Assembly: GCA_963835825.1 (NCBI GenBank)
Contig: CAWIGZ010000010.1
Coordinates: 1 to 64,000 of the forward strand
Direction: 5' to 3'
Source: JADGRB01 sp963835825
GTDB taxonomy: Bacteria; Myxococcota_A; Polyangia; Fen-1088
Length of the DNA: 64,000 nucleotides
Part shown: positions 38,696 through 51,704 of the stretch, piece after piece
Position numbering within the stretch: the stretch's first letter is position 1
How the letters are laid out: the number at the start of each line of letters is the position of its first letter
Position numbers and translations under genes: made by a program
Notes under the pieces: model-generated
Told to the model about the DNA's origin: nothing
The model's database searches: none
The model's input: the letters and a program-made list of their open reading frames with translations, nothing else

Positions 38696-40051
38696 ATGGG
38701 AACCAAGAAGAATATGGAAGAGCGACGACGGTTGGTGCCAGCCAAGGTTTGGGGAACTACGCTTGCAATTCTGCTGACGGGTGCTGCAGGTGTGGCCCGA
38801 GCCCAGGCGGCGGACGCCCCGCCCCCGGCCGCCCCCGCCGCTCCACCCGCCGCTCCGGCGGAGGCACCGCCTCCGCCGCCGCCGGCCGTCGTGGTGGCGC
38901 CTCCGGCCACGCCGCCGGCCGCCGTCGCCACCGAGGCGAAGCCGCCCACCTCGGCCGAGGCGATGCCCGCCACCCGTCCCGACGTGCTCCCGCCGATCGA
39001 CGTCGGCGCCTGGCTGCGCGCCGGCGGCACCTTCCAGGGAGCACGATCCCAGCAAGATCAACGACTGGCACATGGACAACGCCTACGTGGAGCTCCACGC
39101 CGGCGGCAAGATCACCAAGAACGTCGGCGTGACGCTGAACCTGAACGCCAACATCACCAGCGGCAGCGCCACGTCCATCACGGGCTTCAACGCCGCCATA
39201 TGGACGGGAGCCCGCCCGGCTCGGGCAACTTCGCGGCCCTCGAGGACGCCATCATCTCGTTCGACTTCGTGGACGAGTTCCACCTGTGGGCCGGCCACCT
39301 GCTGGTCCCCGTCGACCGGTCGAACGCCTCCGGTCCGTTCTTCATGATCCCCTGGAACTACCCGGGCTTCTTCGCCGCCGGCAACGGCGTTCGTCGGGGC
39401 GCCGAAGGAAGGGCCGTCGGGACGCAACAACGGCGCCGTCGTCTGGGGCGACATCCAGGGCGGCAAGTTCAGCTACTTCGCCGGCGCGTTCGACAACGCC
39501 CAGGTCGGCACCAGCCCGCTGTTTTCCGGGAAGTTGCGCCTGGCGCTCCTCGACCCGGAGCCGGGGTTCTGGGGCAACGGCAGCTACTTCGGTGACAAGG
39601 ACATCCTCTCGTTCGACGTGGGCGGGCAGGTCCAGGGGACGCAGGGGCTGCCGGCCGGCAGCAAGACCTACGCCGAGGTCAACGTCGACGGGCTGCTGGA
39701 AAAGAAGCTCGGCGGCGGCAGCTTCGTTCACCGCCGAGGCGGCCTACTACCACTTCAACGTGAGCGACGGCGGCGTGAGCGACTCGCTCTACGCGCTCGC
39801 TGGCTTACGCCACGCCCGACGATGGGCGTCGGCAACATCCAGCCGATGGTTCGCTACCAGTGGGAGAAGATGAAGGGCAGCACGGGGACGAACCCGTGGA
39901 ACGTGGATGTCGGGTTGTCGTACCTCATCAAGGGTCCGGCGCTCCGCGTCCTCGCCACGTACAGCCACACGAATCTCGGTCCGGTCGCGGCGGCGGGTCC
40001 AACCCGACCGCCAACTCCATCCAGCTCGGGGCGCAGGCAATCTTCTTCTAA
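38696..40051 (+). CDS. Outer-membrane porin upstream of urtA, heavily frameshifted
   Basis: A signal peptide (TLAILLTGAAGVARA) and Pro/Ala linker are followed, across at least five frame changes, by porin-like strands. Examples are AYVELHAGGKITKNVGVTLN, HLWAGHLLVPVDRSNASGPF, FSYFAGAFDNAQVG, AEAAYYHFNVSDGG and VDVGLSYLIKGPALRVLATY. The C-terminus is QLGAQAIFF, with the terminal Phe expected of barrels. The R-N-A-S-G-P-F-F segment resembles short-chain amide/urea and phosphate-selective porins. Its place directly before urtA suggests it passes urea across the outer membrane. ATG 38714 is an alternative start. The gene could be a true pseudogene, but its neighbours show the same kind of indels. 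Confidence 0.65.
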
Positions 40052-40125
40052 AGTTTACGCGCCGGAAATTGGCGATCGGCAAAGATTCAATGCTTCCAAG
40101 ACAAACACCTGAAGGAGAGAGATCG

Positions 40126-41511
40126 ATGATGCGCAAAACACTAACCGGCTCGTTCATTGCCGTCCTGTCGCTCGCCGGGCGCGCTGGGCTGCAGCACCCC
40201 GCCACCCGCTCCGGCGCCCGGCGCCGCGCCGGCGGCCCCGGCCGCACCGGCGCGCCGCCGACGACAAGGGGCCGATCAAGGTCGGCATCCTGCACTCGCT
40301 GTCGGGCACGATGGCGATCAGCGAGACGTCGCTCAAGGACGTGGCGTTGATGACCATCGAGGAGATCAACGACGCGGGCGGCGTGCTCGGGCCGCAAGCT
40401 CGAGCCGGTGGTGGTCGATCCGGCCTCCAACTGGCCGCTCTTCGCCGAGAAGGCGCGCGACCTGATCCAGAACCAGAAGGTCGCCGTGACCTTCGGCTGC
40501 TGGACCTCGGTCTCGCGCAAGTCGGTGCTGCCGGTGTTCGAGGAGCTCAACGGCCTCCTCTTCTACCCGGTGCAGTACGAGGGCGAAGAGTCGTCCTGGA
40601 ACGTCTTCTACACGGGCGCCGCGCCCAACCAGCAGGCGATCCCGGCCGTCGAGTACCTGATGGGCAAGAAGGGCGGAGCCGCCAAGCGCTGGGTGCTGCT
40701 CGGCACCGACTACGTCTACCCGCGCACGACCAACAAGATCCTGCGCTACTTCCTGCACTCGAAGGGCGTCGCCGACGAGGACATCATGGAGAAGTACACG
40801 CCGTTCGGCCACAGCGACTACCAGACCATCGTCGCGGACATCAAGAAGTTCGCCACCGGCAAGCGCACGGCGGTCGTCTCGACGATCAACGGCGACTCGA
40901 ACGTCCCCTTCTACAAGGAGCTCGGCAACCAGGGGATCAAGGCGACCGACATCCCGGTGGTGGCCTTCTCCGTCGGTGAGGAGGAGCTCCGCGGCATCGA
41001 CACCAAGCCGCTGGTCGGACAGCTGGCCGCCTGGAACTACTTCGAGTCGATCGACAACCCGACCAACAAGGCCTTCATCGACAAGTGGATGGCCTACGTG
41101 AAGAAGAACAACCTGCCGGGCGGCGACAAGCGCGTCACCAACGATCCGATGGAGGCCACCTACATCGGCATTCACATGTGGGCGCAGGCCGTCGAGCAGG
41201 CGCACACGACCAACGTGGACGCCGTTCGCCAGGCGGTCGGGTACCAGCACTTCGCCGGCCCCGACGGGTTCGACATCACCATGGACGCCGAGAACCACCA
41301 CCTGCACAAGCCGGTCTACATCGGCGAGGTCAAGGCCGACGGCCAGTTCCACGTCGTCTGGAAGACCGACGGCCCGATCAAGGCCCAGGCCTGGAGCCCG
41401 TACATCCCCGACGACAAGGGGAAGATCGCCAACTGGCTCTATCCGTGGGCCTGCGGCAACTGCACGGCACCGAAGTACGGCGCGGGCGGGGCGGTCACGG
41501 CGGCGAAGTGA
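40126..41511 (+). CDS. urtA: Urea ABC transporter substrate-binding protein, frameshifted N-terminus
   Basis: From 40408 on the frame is intact and clearly UrtA: TFGCWTSVSRKSVLPVFEE, LFYPVQYEGEESS, GTDYVYPRTTNKILR and HNPMEATYIGIHMW-like motifs, and the tail KIANWLYPWACGNC. The first 90 codons need about three indels to join (near 40184, 40250 and 40393). They give the signal peptide, a likely lipobox (GCSTPP), and DDKGPIKVGILHSLSGTMAIS. A GAAGGAGA site precedes ATG 40126. UrtA binds urea and short amides in the periplasm with high affinity and is usually nitrogen-regulated. Confidence 0.92.
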
Positions 41512-41554
41512 CCGGCGCGCGGATCAAGACGGACGAAGACGGGTCGGCGTGGGC

Positions 41555-43259
41555 ATGATCCGCGAGCAGGTTTTCGTGGGGGGACGCGGAGGCTCGAGGA
41601 GAGTCTCCGCGTCCAGGCCGGGACGACGGTTGTTGCTAACCTCCGTGATCGTCGCAGTCACGGGTGCCGTCGCCTGGCCGACTGCTCACGCCGGCCCCCT
41701 CGAAAAGTCCGGGGACGCTCAGCTTCAGGCCGCCATCGACGGGCTCGGCTCTCCGCGGACGACAAGATCACGGAGAGCGTCCGCAAGCTGGGAGCGCTCG
41801 ACGATCCGCGGGCCATCCCGGCGCTGGACGCGCTCGGCGACGAACGCCTGCGGCATGGGGGCGGACGGGCACGCGTACATCTGGGACTCGAAGACCCACG
41901 AGCTTCACAACGCGGTGACCGGCCAGGTCGTCACGCCGGAGCCGCGGCCGCTGACGGAGGTGGAGGTCAGCAACGAAATCCGGCGGGTGGTCGGGCCGGT
42001 GCTGGCGCGAGCTGGAGCTCGGTGTCGCCCGGATCACGGCGGTCCGGCTGGCGGCAGCCAAGGAGCTGTCGAGCGGGGGCGACGCGCAGGCGGCGGTCCT
42101 GCTGCACCGGGCGCTGGCGCGCGAGCGCGACGGCAAGGTGCGGGACGCGCTGACGCTGGCGATCGCGCGCGTCGATCTGCAGAGCCCCGATGCCAACGTC
42201 CGGCTGGCGGCGCTGCAGGTGGTCGGCAAGACGCGGCAACGACGACTTCCTCGCGACTGCTGCAACAGATGCTGGCTCGCGGTGACAACGGTCAGCCGCA
42301 CGAGCCGGACGCCCGGGTTCGCGCCGCGGCGGCACGCGCGCGCGACGGCATCGTCAGTCACCAGCGCATGATCGGGTTCGCGGGCGATCTCCTGCACGGG
42401 CTGTCGCTGGCCAGCGTGCTGCTCTTCGCGGCGCTCGGCCTGGCGATCACCTTCGGGCTCCTGGGCGTCATCAACATGGCCCACGGCGAGATGCTGATGC
42501 TGGGCGCCTACGCGACCTACACCGTGCAGACCGTCATGCACGGGTCGCGCTTCTACTCTTCTGGTGGCCGATCCCGGTCGCCTTTCTGGCCACCGCGCTG
42601 GTGGGCATCCTGCTGGAGCGGACGATCATTCGGCACCTCTACAAGCGCCCGCTCGAGACCTTGCTCGCCACCTGGGGGATCAGCCTCGGCCTCATCCAGG
42701 TGGTCCGCACGATCTTCGGGGCGCAGAACGTCTCGGTCGCCAACCCCGACTGGCTGGCGGGCGGCTTCGAGATCGCGCACGGCCTGGTGCTCCCCTGGAG
42801 CGCGCATCGCGGTGGTCGGGTTCGTGGTCGTCGTCTCGGCGGCCGTCTGGTACGTCCTGCAGCGCACCCGGTTCGGCCTCGAGGTCCGGGCCGTCACCCA
42901 GAACCGGGCCATGGCGGCCAGCATCGGCATCGCGACCAAGCGGGTCGACGCGCTGGTGTTCGGCCTCGGCTCGGGGATCGCCGGCCTGGGCGGCGTGGCG
43001 CTCTCGCAGCTCGGCAACGTCGGGCCCGAGCTGGGACAGAGCTACATCATCGACTCGTTCATGGTCGTCGTGCTGGGCGGCGTCGGGCGCCTGGCCGGCG
43101 CGGTGGCGGCGGCGCTGGGCCTCGGCGTCGTCAACAAGCTGCTCGAGCCGGCTCGCCGGCGCGGTGACCGGAAAGATCGCCGTGCTGGTGTTCATCATCC
43201 TCTTCATCCAGCGGCGGCCGCAGGGGCTCTTCGCCATCAAGGGACGGGTGGAGGCCTGA
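41555..43259 (+). CDS. urtB: Urea ABC transporter permease UrtB, several frameshifts
   Basis: The N-terminal part is the long periplasmic extension typical of UrtB (EVEVSNEIRRVVGPVLA, VARITAVRLAAAKELSSG). The membrane core then follows with HGLSLASVLLFAALGLAITFG, GVINMAHGEMLMLGAY and FMVVVLGGVGRLAGAVAAA. About five indels break the frame between 41760 and 43160. The C-terminus reads FIILFIQRRPQGLFAIKGR. It pairs with UrtC to form the channel. GTG 41549 is an alternative start. The gene begins 43 bp after urtA. Confidence 0.88.
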
Positions 43260-43261
43260 GC

Positions 43262-44411
43262 TTGGAGCGCCTGCGCGAAATGCACTCGCCGCGCGCCTGG
43301 ATGTTCCTGGGCGGCGCGGCGGTGCTCATCGGCGTCGTCGCTGCCGCTGGTGGCGCCGGCCTACATGGTCCCGTTGCTCGGCAAGTTCCTCTGCTTCGGA
43401 ATCGCGGCGCTGGCGATGGACCTGGTCTGGGGCTACGCCGGCATCCTCAGCCTCGGCCACGCGCTGTTCTTCGCCATGGGCGGCTACGGCATGGGGATGT
43501 ACCTCATGCGGTCGATGGCCGGCGAGGGCGTCTACCGCAGCCAGCTGCCCGACTTCATGGTCTTCCTCGACTGGCAAGAGCTGCCCTGGTACTGGCACGG
43601 CTTTCAGAACTTTCCGTTCGCGGCGGTGATGTCGCTGGCCGCGCCGGGCCTCCTGGCGCTGGTGTTCGGGTGGTTCATGTTCCGCTCGCGCATCCGCGGC
43701 GTCTATCTGTCGATCGTCACCCAGGCGCTCACCTACGCGGCGACGCTGTTCTTCTTCCAGAACGCGGCCGGCTTCGGCGGCAACAACGGCCTCACCGACT
43801 TCAAGCGGCTCCTCGGCGCCTCGCTGCACGAGCCCGGGACCCGCAAGGCGCTCTACGTCGCCTCGGCGATCGCGCTGTTCGGGACCTATCTGCTCTGCCG
43901 CTTCATCGTGACCAGCCGCCTCGGCCGGGTGGTGACGGCGGTGCGCGACGCCGAGCTCAAGAGCCGCTTTTGCGGCTACGAATCGACGAACTACAAGCTC
44001 TTCATCTGGACGCTGTCGGCGATGCTCTGCGCGCTGGCGGGCGCCCTCTACGTGCCGCAGGTGGGGATCATCAACCCCAGCGAGATGCAGCCCTCGAACT
44101 CGATCGAGATGGCGATCTGGGTGGCGGTGGGCGGCCGGGCCACGCTGTTCGGCGCGGTGCTGGGCGCCTGGCTGGTCAACGGCGGCAAGAGCTACCTGAC
44201 GGCGGCGCTCCCCTCGGCCTGGCTCTACGTGCTGGGGGCGCTGTTCGTGGCGGTGACGCTCTTCCTGCCCGACGGCCTGGTGGGGCTGAGCGCCCGCATC
44301 AAGGCCAAGCTGGTGGCGCGCGCGAACGCCAAGGCCGTGCCCAACACCCCGGCGGCGTCGAACGTGGCCACCGCCGCGGCGGCCACCCAAACAGCCCCGC
44401 CGCCGACATGA
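43262..44411 (+). CDS. urtC: Urea ABC transporter permease UrtC, one frameshift
   Basis: A LivM-type permease with MVPLLGKFLCFGIAALAMDL, WGYAGILSLGHALFFAMGGY, RSRIRGVYLSIVTQAL, FGGNNGLTDFK and SFCGYESTNYK-like motifs typical of UrtC. The frame breaks near 43340, shortly after the first helix. TTG 43262 is four bases after the urtB stop; ATG 43280 is also possible. The C-terminus has an Ala/Thr tail and overlaps the UrtD start by ATGA. Confidence 0.9.
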
Positions 44412-45248
44412 GCGCGCTCCCCGTGATTCCCATGCGAGACCCACCAGACGATCGTCCGACGCCGATCTCCCACCTCCCGATCCCGGAGGGGGCGACGCCC
44501 CCCGCTCGCGCTGTGGGTCGAGAACCTTTCGGTCAGCTTCGACGGATTCAAGGCGCTCACCGACGTGACGCTCACGCTGGAGAAGGGCGAGCTGCGCTGT
44601 CTCATCGGTCCCAACGGCGCCGGCAAGACGACGCTCATGGACTGCATCACCGGGAAGACCCGCCCCGACAGCGGCGCCGTCTATCTGGAGAACCGGCTGC
44701 ACCGATCTCACCCGGCTCTCCGAGGTGCGGATCGCGCAGCTCGGCATCGGGCGCAAGTTCCAGCGTCCCACGGTGTTCCAGGGGCACACGGTTTACGAGA
44801 ACTGCGAGCTGGCGCTGAAGGGGAAGAAGGGGGTGTTTCGCGACGCTGTTCGCGCGCCTCGACGCCGGCCGAGCGCTCGCGCATCGACGAGATCCTCGAG
44901 CTGATCGGCTTGCAGGATCACGCCACCCGGCAGGCCGGCCTGCTGGCGCACGGGCAGAAGCAGTGGCTGGAGATCGGGATGCTGCTGGCGCAGTCGCCGA
45001 CCGTGCTGCTGGTCGACGAGCCGATCGCCGGGATGACCCACGCCGAGACCGAGCGGACGGCGGAGCTGCTGCTCAGCCTGGCGGGCGAGCACACGGTCGT
45101 GGTGGTCGAGCACGACATGGAGTTCGTGCGCAGCATCGCCAAGAAGGTGACGGTGCTGCACCAGGGGAAGGTGCTGGCCGACGGGCCGATGGCGAAGATC
45201 CAGAAGGATCCGCGCGTCATCGAGGTCTATCTGGGGACGAGACCTGAC
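44408..45248 (+). CDS. urtD: Urea ABC transporter ATPase UrtD, frameshifted
   Basis: The ATPase has Walker A GPNGAGKTT, LGIGRKFQRPTVFQGHTVYEN, the degenerate UrtD signature AGLLAHGQKQWLEIGMLL, Walker B VLLVDEPIAGM and switch VVVEHDMEFVRSI. Breaks occur near 44505, 44697 and 44845. The C-terminus EVYLGT runs in frame into the UrtE start with no stop. Either a real fusion or a one-base error removed the stop at TGACATG. It pairs with UrtE under the UrtBC channel. Confidence 0.88.
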
Positions 45249-45939
45249 ATGCTGGCGGCGACCAAGATCAATCAGTTCTACGGCGGCAGCCACACGCTGT
45301 GGGACGTGGACCTCGAGGTCCCCAAGGGGGACTGCGTCTGCCTGATGGGGCGCAACGGCGTCGGCAAGACGACGCTGCTCAAGGTGATCATGGGGCTGCT
45401 CCCGACGGTGTCGGGCGAGATTCGCTTCGGCGACACCAAGCTCAACGGCGCGCCGCCCGAGGCCCGCGCCCGCGCCGGGATCGGCTACGTGCCGCAGGGG
45501 CGCGAGATCTTCGCCTCGCTCACCGTCGAGGAGAACCTGCGCATCGGGCGCGGCCGGAACGGCGCGGTGGGGGAGATCCCGGAGCGGGTCCTGACGCTCT
45601 TCCCGGTGCTGAAGGAGATGCTCAAGCGCCGGGGCGGCGATCTTTCGGGCGGCCAGCAGCAGCAGCTGGCCATGGGGCGCGCGCTGGCGATCGATCCGCA
45701 GCTCCTCATCCTCGACGAGCCGACCGAGGGGATCCAGCCCAACGTCGTGCGCGAGATCGGCGACGTCATCATCCGCCTCGTCGACGAAGGGGTGACGGTG
45801 CTGCTGGTCGAGCAGAAGCTGACCTTCGCGCGGCGGATCGGGCCGCAGCTTCCGGATCCTCGACCGGGGCAAGGTGGTGGCCGGCGGGAAGATTGGCGAC
45901 CTGACCGACGATCTCGTCCGCCGGCACCTGACCGTGTGA
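45249..45939 (+). CDS. urtE: Urea ABC transporter ATPase UrtE, one frameshift
   Basis: The sequence from MLAATKINQFYGGSHTLW is a LivF-type ATPase. It has Walker A GRNGVGKTT, VPQGREIFASLTVEENL, signature DLSGGQQQQLAMG, Walker B LLILDEPTEGIQ and a late VLLVEQKLTF. One extra G in GATCGGGCCGC near 45845 breaks the frame; correcting it gives RSFRILDRGKVVAGGKIGDL. The stop is at 45937-45939. UrtE supplies the second ATPase of the urea importer. Confidence 0.9.
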
Positions 45940-45970
45940 TGACAACCCGCGTGACACGAAAGGACGGGCC

Positions 45971-46639
45971 ATGAGCAAGGTGACCATCAAGGCCGAGCCC
46001 GGAGAGATCGCCATCGATCCGGCGCGCACCGCCATCGTCATGATCGACATGCAGCGCGACTTCCTCGAGCCGGGCGGCTTCGGCGAGACGCTGGGCAACG
46101 ACGTCTCGCTGCTGAAGAAGGCGATCGCGCCGGCCAAGGCGCTGCTGGCGGCGGCCCGCAAGGCCAAGATGCTGATCGTCCACACCCGCGAGGGGCATCG
46201 CCCCGACATGGCCGACGCCCACCCCGCCAAGGTCGAGCGCGGCGCGCCGTCGATGCGGATCGGCGATCCGGGCGCGATGGGGCGCATCCTCATCCGCGGC
46301 GAGGCGGGGCACGACATCATCCCCGAGCTGGCGCCCGAGCCCGGCGAGCCGGTGATCGACAAGCCCGGCAAGGGCGCCTTCTACGCCACCGATCTGCAGA
46401 CCATCCTGCTCAGCAAGGGGATCGAGAACCTGATCGTCGGCGGCGTCACCACCGAGGTCTGCGTTCACACGACCGTGCGCGAGGCCAACGATCGCGGCTA
46501 TCGCTGCATCGTGGCCGGCGATTGCTGCGGCTCATACTTCCCCGAGTTCCACGAGATGGGCCTGAAGATGATCAAGGCCCAGGGCGGCATCTTCGGCTGG
46601 GTCTCCGACTCGACCCGCATCCTGGCCGCGCTGGCCTGA
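45971..46639 (+). CDS. Isochorismatase-family cysteine hydrolase next to urt genes
   Basis: A 222-residue intact hydrolase with the catalytic triad Asp26 (VMIDMQRDF), Lys131 (DKPGKGAF) and Cys164 (GGVTTEVCVHTT). It also has IVHTREGHRPDMAD and a late KMIKAQGGIFG with the Gln conserved in biuret hydrolase. It is a paralogue of the biuret hydrolase encoded at 53686, with the same triad spacing (33 residues from Lys to Cys). It differs at the substrate-side loop (FLEPGGF instead of FCGKGGY). Candidates are a triuret, biuret or ureide amidase; RutB-like pyrimidine breakdown is less likely as no rut genes are present. It starts 31 bp after urtE. Confidence 0.8.
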   Translation: MSKVTIKAEPGEIAIDPARTAIVMIDMQRDFLEPGGFGETLGNDVSLLKKAIAPAKALLAAARKAKMLIVHTREGHRPDMADAHPAKVERGAPSMRIGDPGAMGRILIRGEAGHDIIPELAPEPGEPVIDKPGKGAFYATDLQTILLSKGIENLIVGGVTTEVCVHTTVREANDRGYRCIVAGDCCGSYFPEFHEMGLKMIKAQGGIFGWVSDSTRILAALA

Positions 46640-46669
46640 CGCCGCCTCAGGCGGAGCGTCCGCCCGCCG

Positions 46670-47284
<615 letters not shown>

Positions 47285-47306
47285 GCCAAACCCTTTCGTC
47301 ATGTGA

Positions 47307-48009
47307 TCATGAGCGGAACAGCCTGGAGTAGAGCGTCTCGTGGCGGGCGCTGGCGATCGCCTGGCCGGGCGCGGCCGAGCCGATCTCGTCGGTCGGGCAG
47401 GCGCGAGCGCGCGCGTGACGACGGCGGGGATCGCCGCGCCCGCGGCCGCCAGCAGGCGCTGCCCGGCGTTCTGCCCGAGCGGGACCAGGCGGACGGCCGC
47501 GCTGGTGATCGCCTCGGCCCAGGCGAACGCATGCCCGGCCAGGGCCGCCTCGATCGGCACGTCGAACCGCACGGCCGCCAGCGCGAACATCGCCGCGTGG
47601 GTGACGTACGTGCGGGTGGTCCACGCCGCGGCTTCGTGGAGCTCCAGCGCCACCAGCACGCGCGCCAGCGCGGCGCCGAGCTGCCGGTCCTCGGCGCGGA
47701 TCTCGCGCGTCGGGCGGCAGGCGGCCAGCCAGGCGCTCCAGCGTTCGACCGTCGCGACGTCGCCGGCCCGCCAGGCGGTGATGAGACGCGCCAGCACCGG
47801 CAGATCGAGCGTGGCGAAGCTCGACTCGAGCAGGCCCAGCAGCCAGGCCGCCGCCTCGGCCTCGTCGGTGACCCACCCTTCGGCGACGGTCTGCTCCAGC
47901 CCCTGCGAGTAGGCGAAGGCGCCGATCGGCAGCGCCGGGCTGACGATCTGGAGCAGCCGCAGCAGCGCCAGAGTCGCCGCCAAGGAGGCGTGGTCCCCTC
48001 AGTGCTCAT
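47307..48009 (-). CDS. ureF: Urease accessory protein UreF, frameshifted
   Basis: The core (LRLLQIVSPALPIGAFAYSQ, GLEQTVAEGWVTDE, TLDLPVLARLITAW, VRLVPLGQNAGQRLLAA) is standard UreF. An indel near 47985 separates the ATG 48009 start, which overlaps the UreE stop. Another near 47400 separates the C-terminus (SARHETLYSRLFRS). UreF bridges UreD and UreG and acts as a GTPase effector in nickel insertion. Confidence 0.92.
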
Positions 48010-48483
48010 GGTGATGGCCTCCGTGGGCGGGCGCCTCGCCGCCGTGGCGGTAGCCGCCGGCTTCGGGTTCGAACGGCGCCCGGCGGGTCGTGACTGCCAG
48101 GCCCATCTCTTCGATCATTCCGTCGAGGACGTGGTCGTGCTCGTAGGCGAGCCAGCCGGGGCCGACCTGCACCGGCACGTGGCGGTTGCCGAGGTGGTAG
48201 GCCGCGCGCGCCAGCAGCAGACGGGTCATCGGCGCTGCACGAAGGAGAGCGTCTCCTCGGCGGCGCGCACGGCGACCAGCAGCTCGCCGGTCTCGTCGCG
48301 CAGCCGATCGCCGTCGAGGAGGCGCGAGCCGCGCGGGAGCAGCAGCGCGACCTCGCGACCGTCGTCGAGGCGGGCGCGCAGGCGGCTGCGGCGGCGGTCG
48401 CCGAAGGCGAGGGTGAGCGTGCCGGTGATGACGCCTTCGACAGGTCTTCGCGAACGACTATCGGTGAGGCTGGGCATCTTCAT
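47999..48483 (-). CDS. ureE: Urease nickel metallochaperone UreE, one frameshift
   Basis: The N-terminal half (GVITGTLTLAFGDRRRSRLRA, DGREVALLLPRGSRLLDGD) and C-terminal half (YHLGNRHVPVQVGPGWLAYE, DHVLDGMIEEMGLAV) lie in two frames, with a single-base break at about 48228. The C-terminus is His-rich (HGGEAPAHGGHHHEH), as in nickel-storing UreE. It delivers nickel to UreG. Its stop overlaps the UreF start by 11 bases. Confidence 0.93.
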
Positions 48484-48493
48484 CGTCGGCGTT

Positions 48494-50211
<1,718 letters not shown>

Positions 50212-50224
50212 AGCTGGGCCTTCA

Positions 50225-50844
50225 TCAGAGCTTTCCCATGATCTCGCCGCGGAAACCCTGCACGACGCGGTCGCCGTCGTAGGCGACCAGCTCGACGGTG
50301 CGGGTCTGCCCCGGCTCGAAGCGCACGGCGGTCCCGGCCGGGACGTCCAGCCGAAACCCGCGCGCGGCCTGGCGGTCGAACTTCAGCGCCGGGTTCACCT
50401 CGAAGAAGTGGTAGTGCGAGCCGACCTGGATCGGCCGATCGCCGCTGTTGGCGACCTCCAGCTTCTTGGTGGCCCGGCCGGCGTTCAGCTCGATCGTCGC
50501 CGGGCGCGGTCGTCACGGCGCCGATCCCCAGCTCCTTGCCGACCGGGATCGGCTGGTGGACGGTGACCAGCTTGGTGCCGTCGGGGAACGTCGCCTCGAC
50601 CTGCACCTCGGCGATCAGCTCGGCGACCCCCTCCATGACGTCGTCGGCGCCGAGGATGCGGGTTCCCTCCGCCATCAGCTCGGCGACGGTTCGTCCGTCG
50701 CGGGCGCCTTCCAGGATGGCGGCCGAGATGTAGGCCACCGCCTCGGGGTAGTTCAGCTTGAGGCCGCGCGCCTTGCGCCGCTCGGCCACCAGCGCGGCGG
50801 TGAACAGCAAGCAGCTTGTCCTTCTCGCGGGGAGAGAGCTCCAT
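50225..50844 (-). CDS. Fused urease gamma-beta subunit (UreAB), frameshifted
   Basis: ATG 50844 (MELSPREKDKLL) opens a UreA-type gamma domain (RGLKLNYPEAVAYISAAILE, TKLVTVHQPIP). It runs without a stop into a UreB-type beta domain (IELNAGRATKKLEVANSGDR, VGSHYHFFEVNPAL, PAGTAVRFEPGQ, VQGFRGEIMGKL). A one-base insertion near 50815 and another near 50512 break the frame, but neither is needed to create the fusion, because PIPVGKELGIGAV joins the domains in one frame. Fused gamma-beta subunits are known in other bacteria. The gene lies 7 bases after ureD. Confidence 0.88.
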
Positions 50845-50851
50845 GGTCCTC

Positions 50852-51700
50852 CTAGGTGGCCCAGATGCGCGGCGAGGTCGCCGCCCGACCGAGCAGCGCC
50901 GGGCGGACACTTTGCCAGATCGTCTGCGCGAAGGCCCGCGCGCGCTCGGCGCCGCCGCCCAGGTGACGCACGACCAGCGCCGCGCCCTCGCCGAGCACGG
51001 TGACCGCCGCGCGATCGCCGTCCGGGCGTCGCCGCCGCGAGTGCCCGCAGCTCGTCGACGATGGCCGTCTCCGGCGCCGGTGCGGCGACGATCAACGTCA
51101 GCACGGTCGCGCCGCCCAGACCCCAGGGAGCGGTCTGCCCGGGTGCGCCGCCTTCGAAGCGGCCGCGCTCGATCAAGAGCGGCGCGCCGTCGCGCCGCAG
51201 ATCGAACGTCTGCCGGACGTCACCGCGGGCGAACGGCGCGCTCGCGCGCCGGCAGCCCGAAGCAGAGCGTCTCGGCGCCGAAGAAGCGCGCGCCCGGCGC
51301 CAGGTCGACGCGCGTCTCGAGCTCGACCGACGGCGCCGTCGTAGACGATCGTCTCCTGCGGCAGCCACTCCAGCGTCCCGCCGGCCTCGACGGCCAGCGC
51401 GTGCGACTGCGCGCGCGACCGGGCCGGTCGTGCGGTAGGCCTTTCCGGCGGCCGGCGTGGTCACCAGCGTGTGCGCCGCCGGGCCGACGCGCGAGATCGA
51501 GCCGCAGCTCGTCGCCGCCCACCAGACCGCCGGGCGGGTGCAGGAGGTAGACGTGGCAGACGTCGCGCCCCTCGGGGAAGAACGGGCGCTGAACGACGAA
51601 CGGGCCCGCGGTGCGCGCGGCGGGCGAGCCGGGTCGCGCCGCCGTCGGCCGCAAACCCGAGCTCCAGCGCCGCGCGCCATCCCACCGGCTGAGGCGCCAC
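50852..51700 (-). CDS. ureD: Urease accessory protein UreD/UreH, several frameshifts
   Basis: Parts of UreD are recognisable in successive frames: GWRAALELGFAADGGATRLA, RPFFPEGRDVCHVYLLHPPG, GGTLEWLPQETIVYDGA, RFFGAETLCFGLPA, RRDGAPLLIERGRFEGG and the C-terminus FAQTIWQSVRPALLG. At least four indels occur. UreD binds the urease apoprotein and recruits UreF-UreG for nickel insertion. The likely GTG start at 51700 is four bases after the cupin stop, and TAG at 50852 precedes an AGGAGG site for ureAB. Confidence 0.85.
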
Positions 51701-51704
51701 CGGC

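Noticed and set aside
38463..40125. Sigma-54 promoters for porin and urtA
   Set aside because: I searched for GG-N10-GC with TTGC-like boxes and found only candidates with wrong spacing.
45971..46639. RutB ureidoacrylate amidohydrolase
   Set aside because: No other rut gene is present and the closest resemblance is to biuret hydrolase, so the specific name is not supported.
47999..48483. Two separate small genes in place of ureE
   Set aside because: The two halves together form one complete UreE with a one-base break; separate function is implausible.
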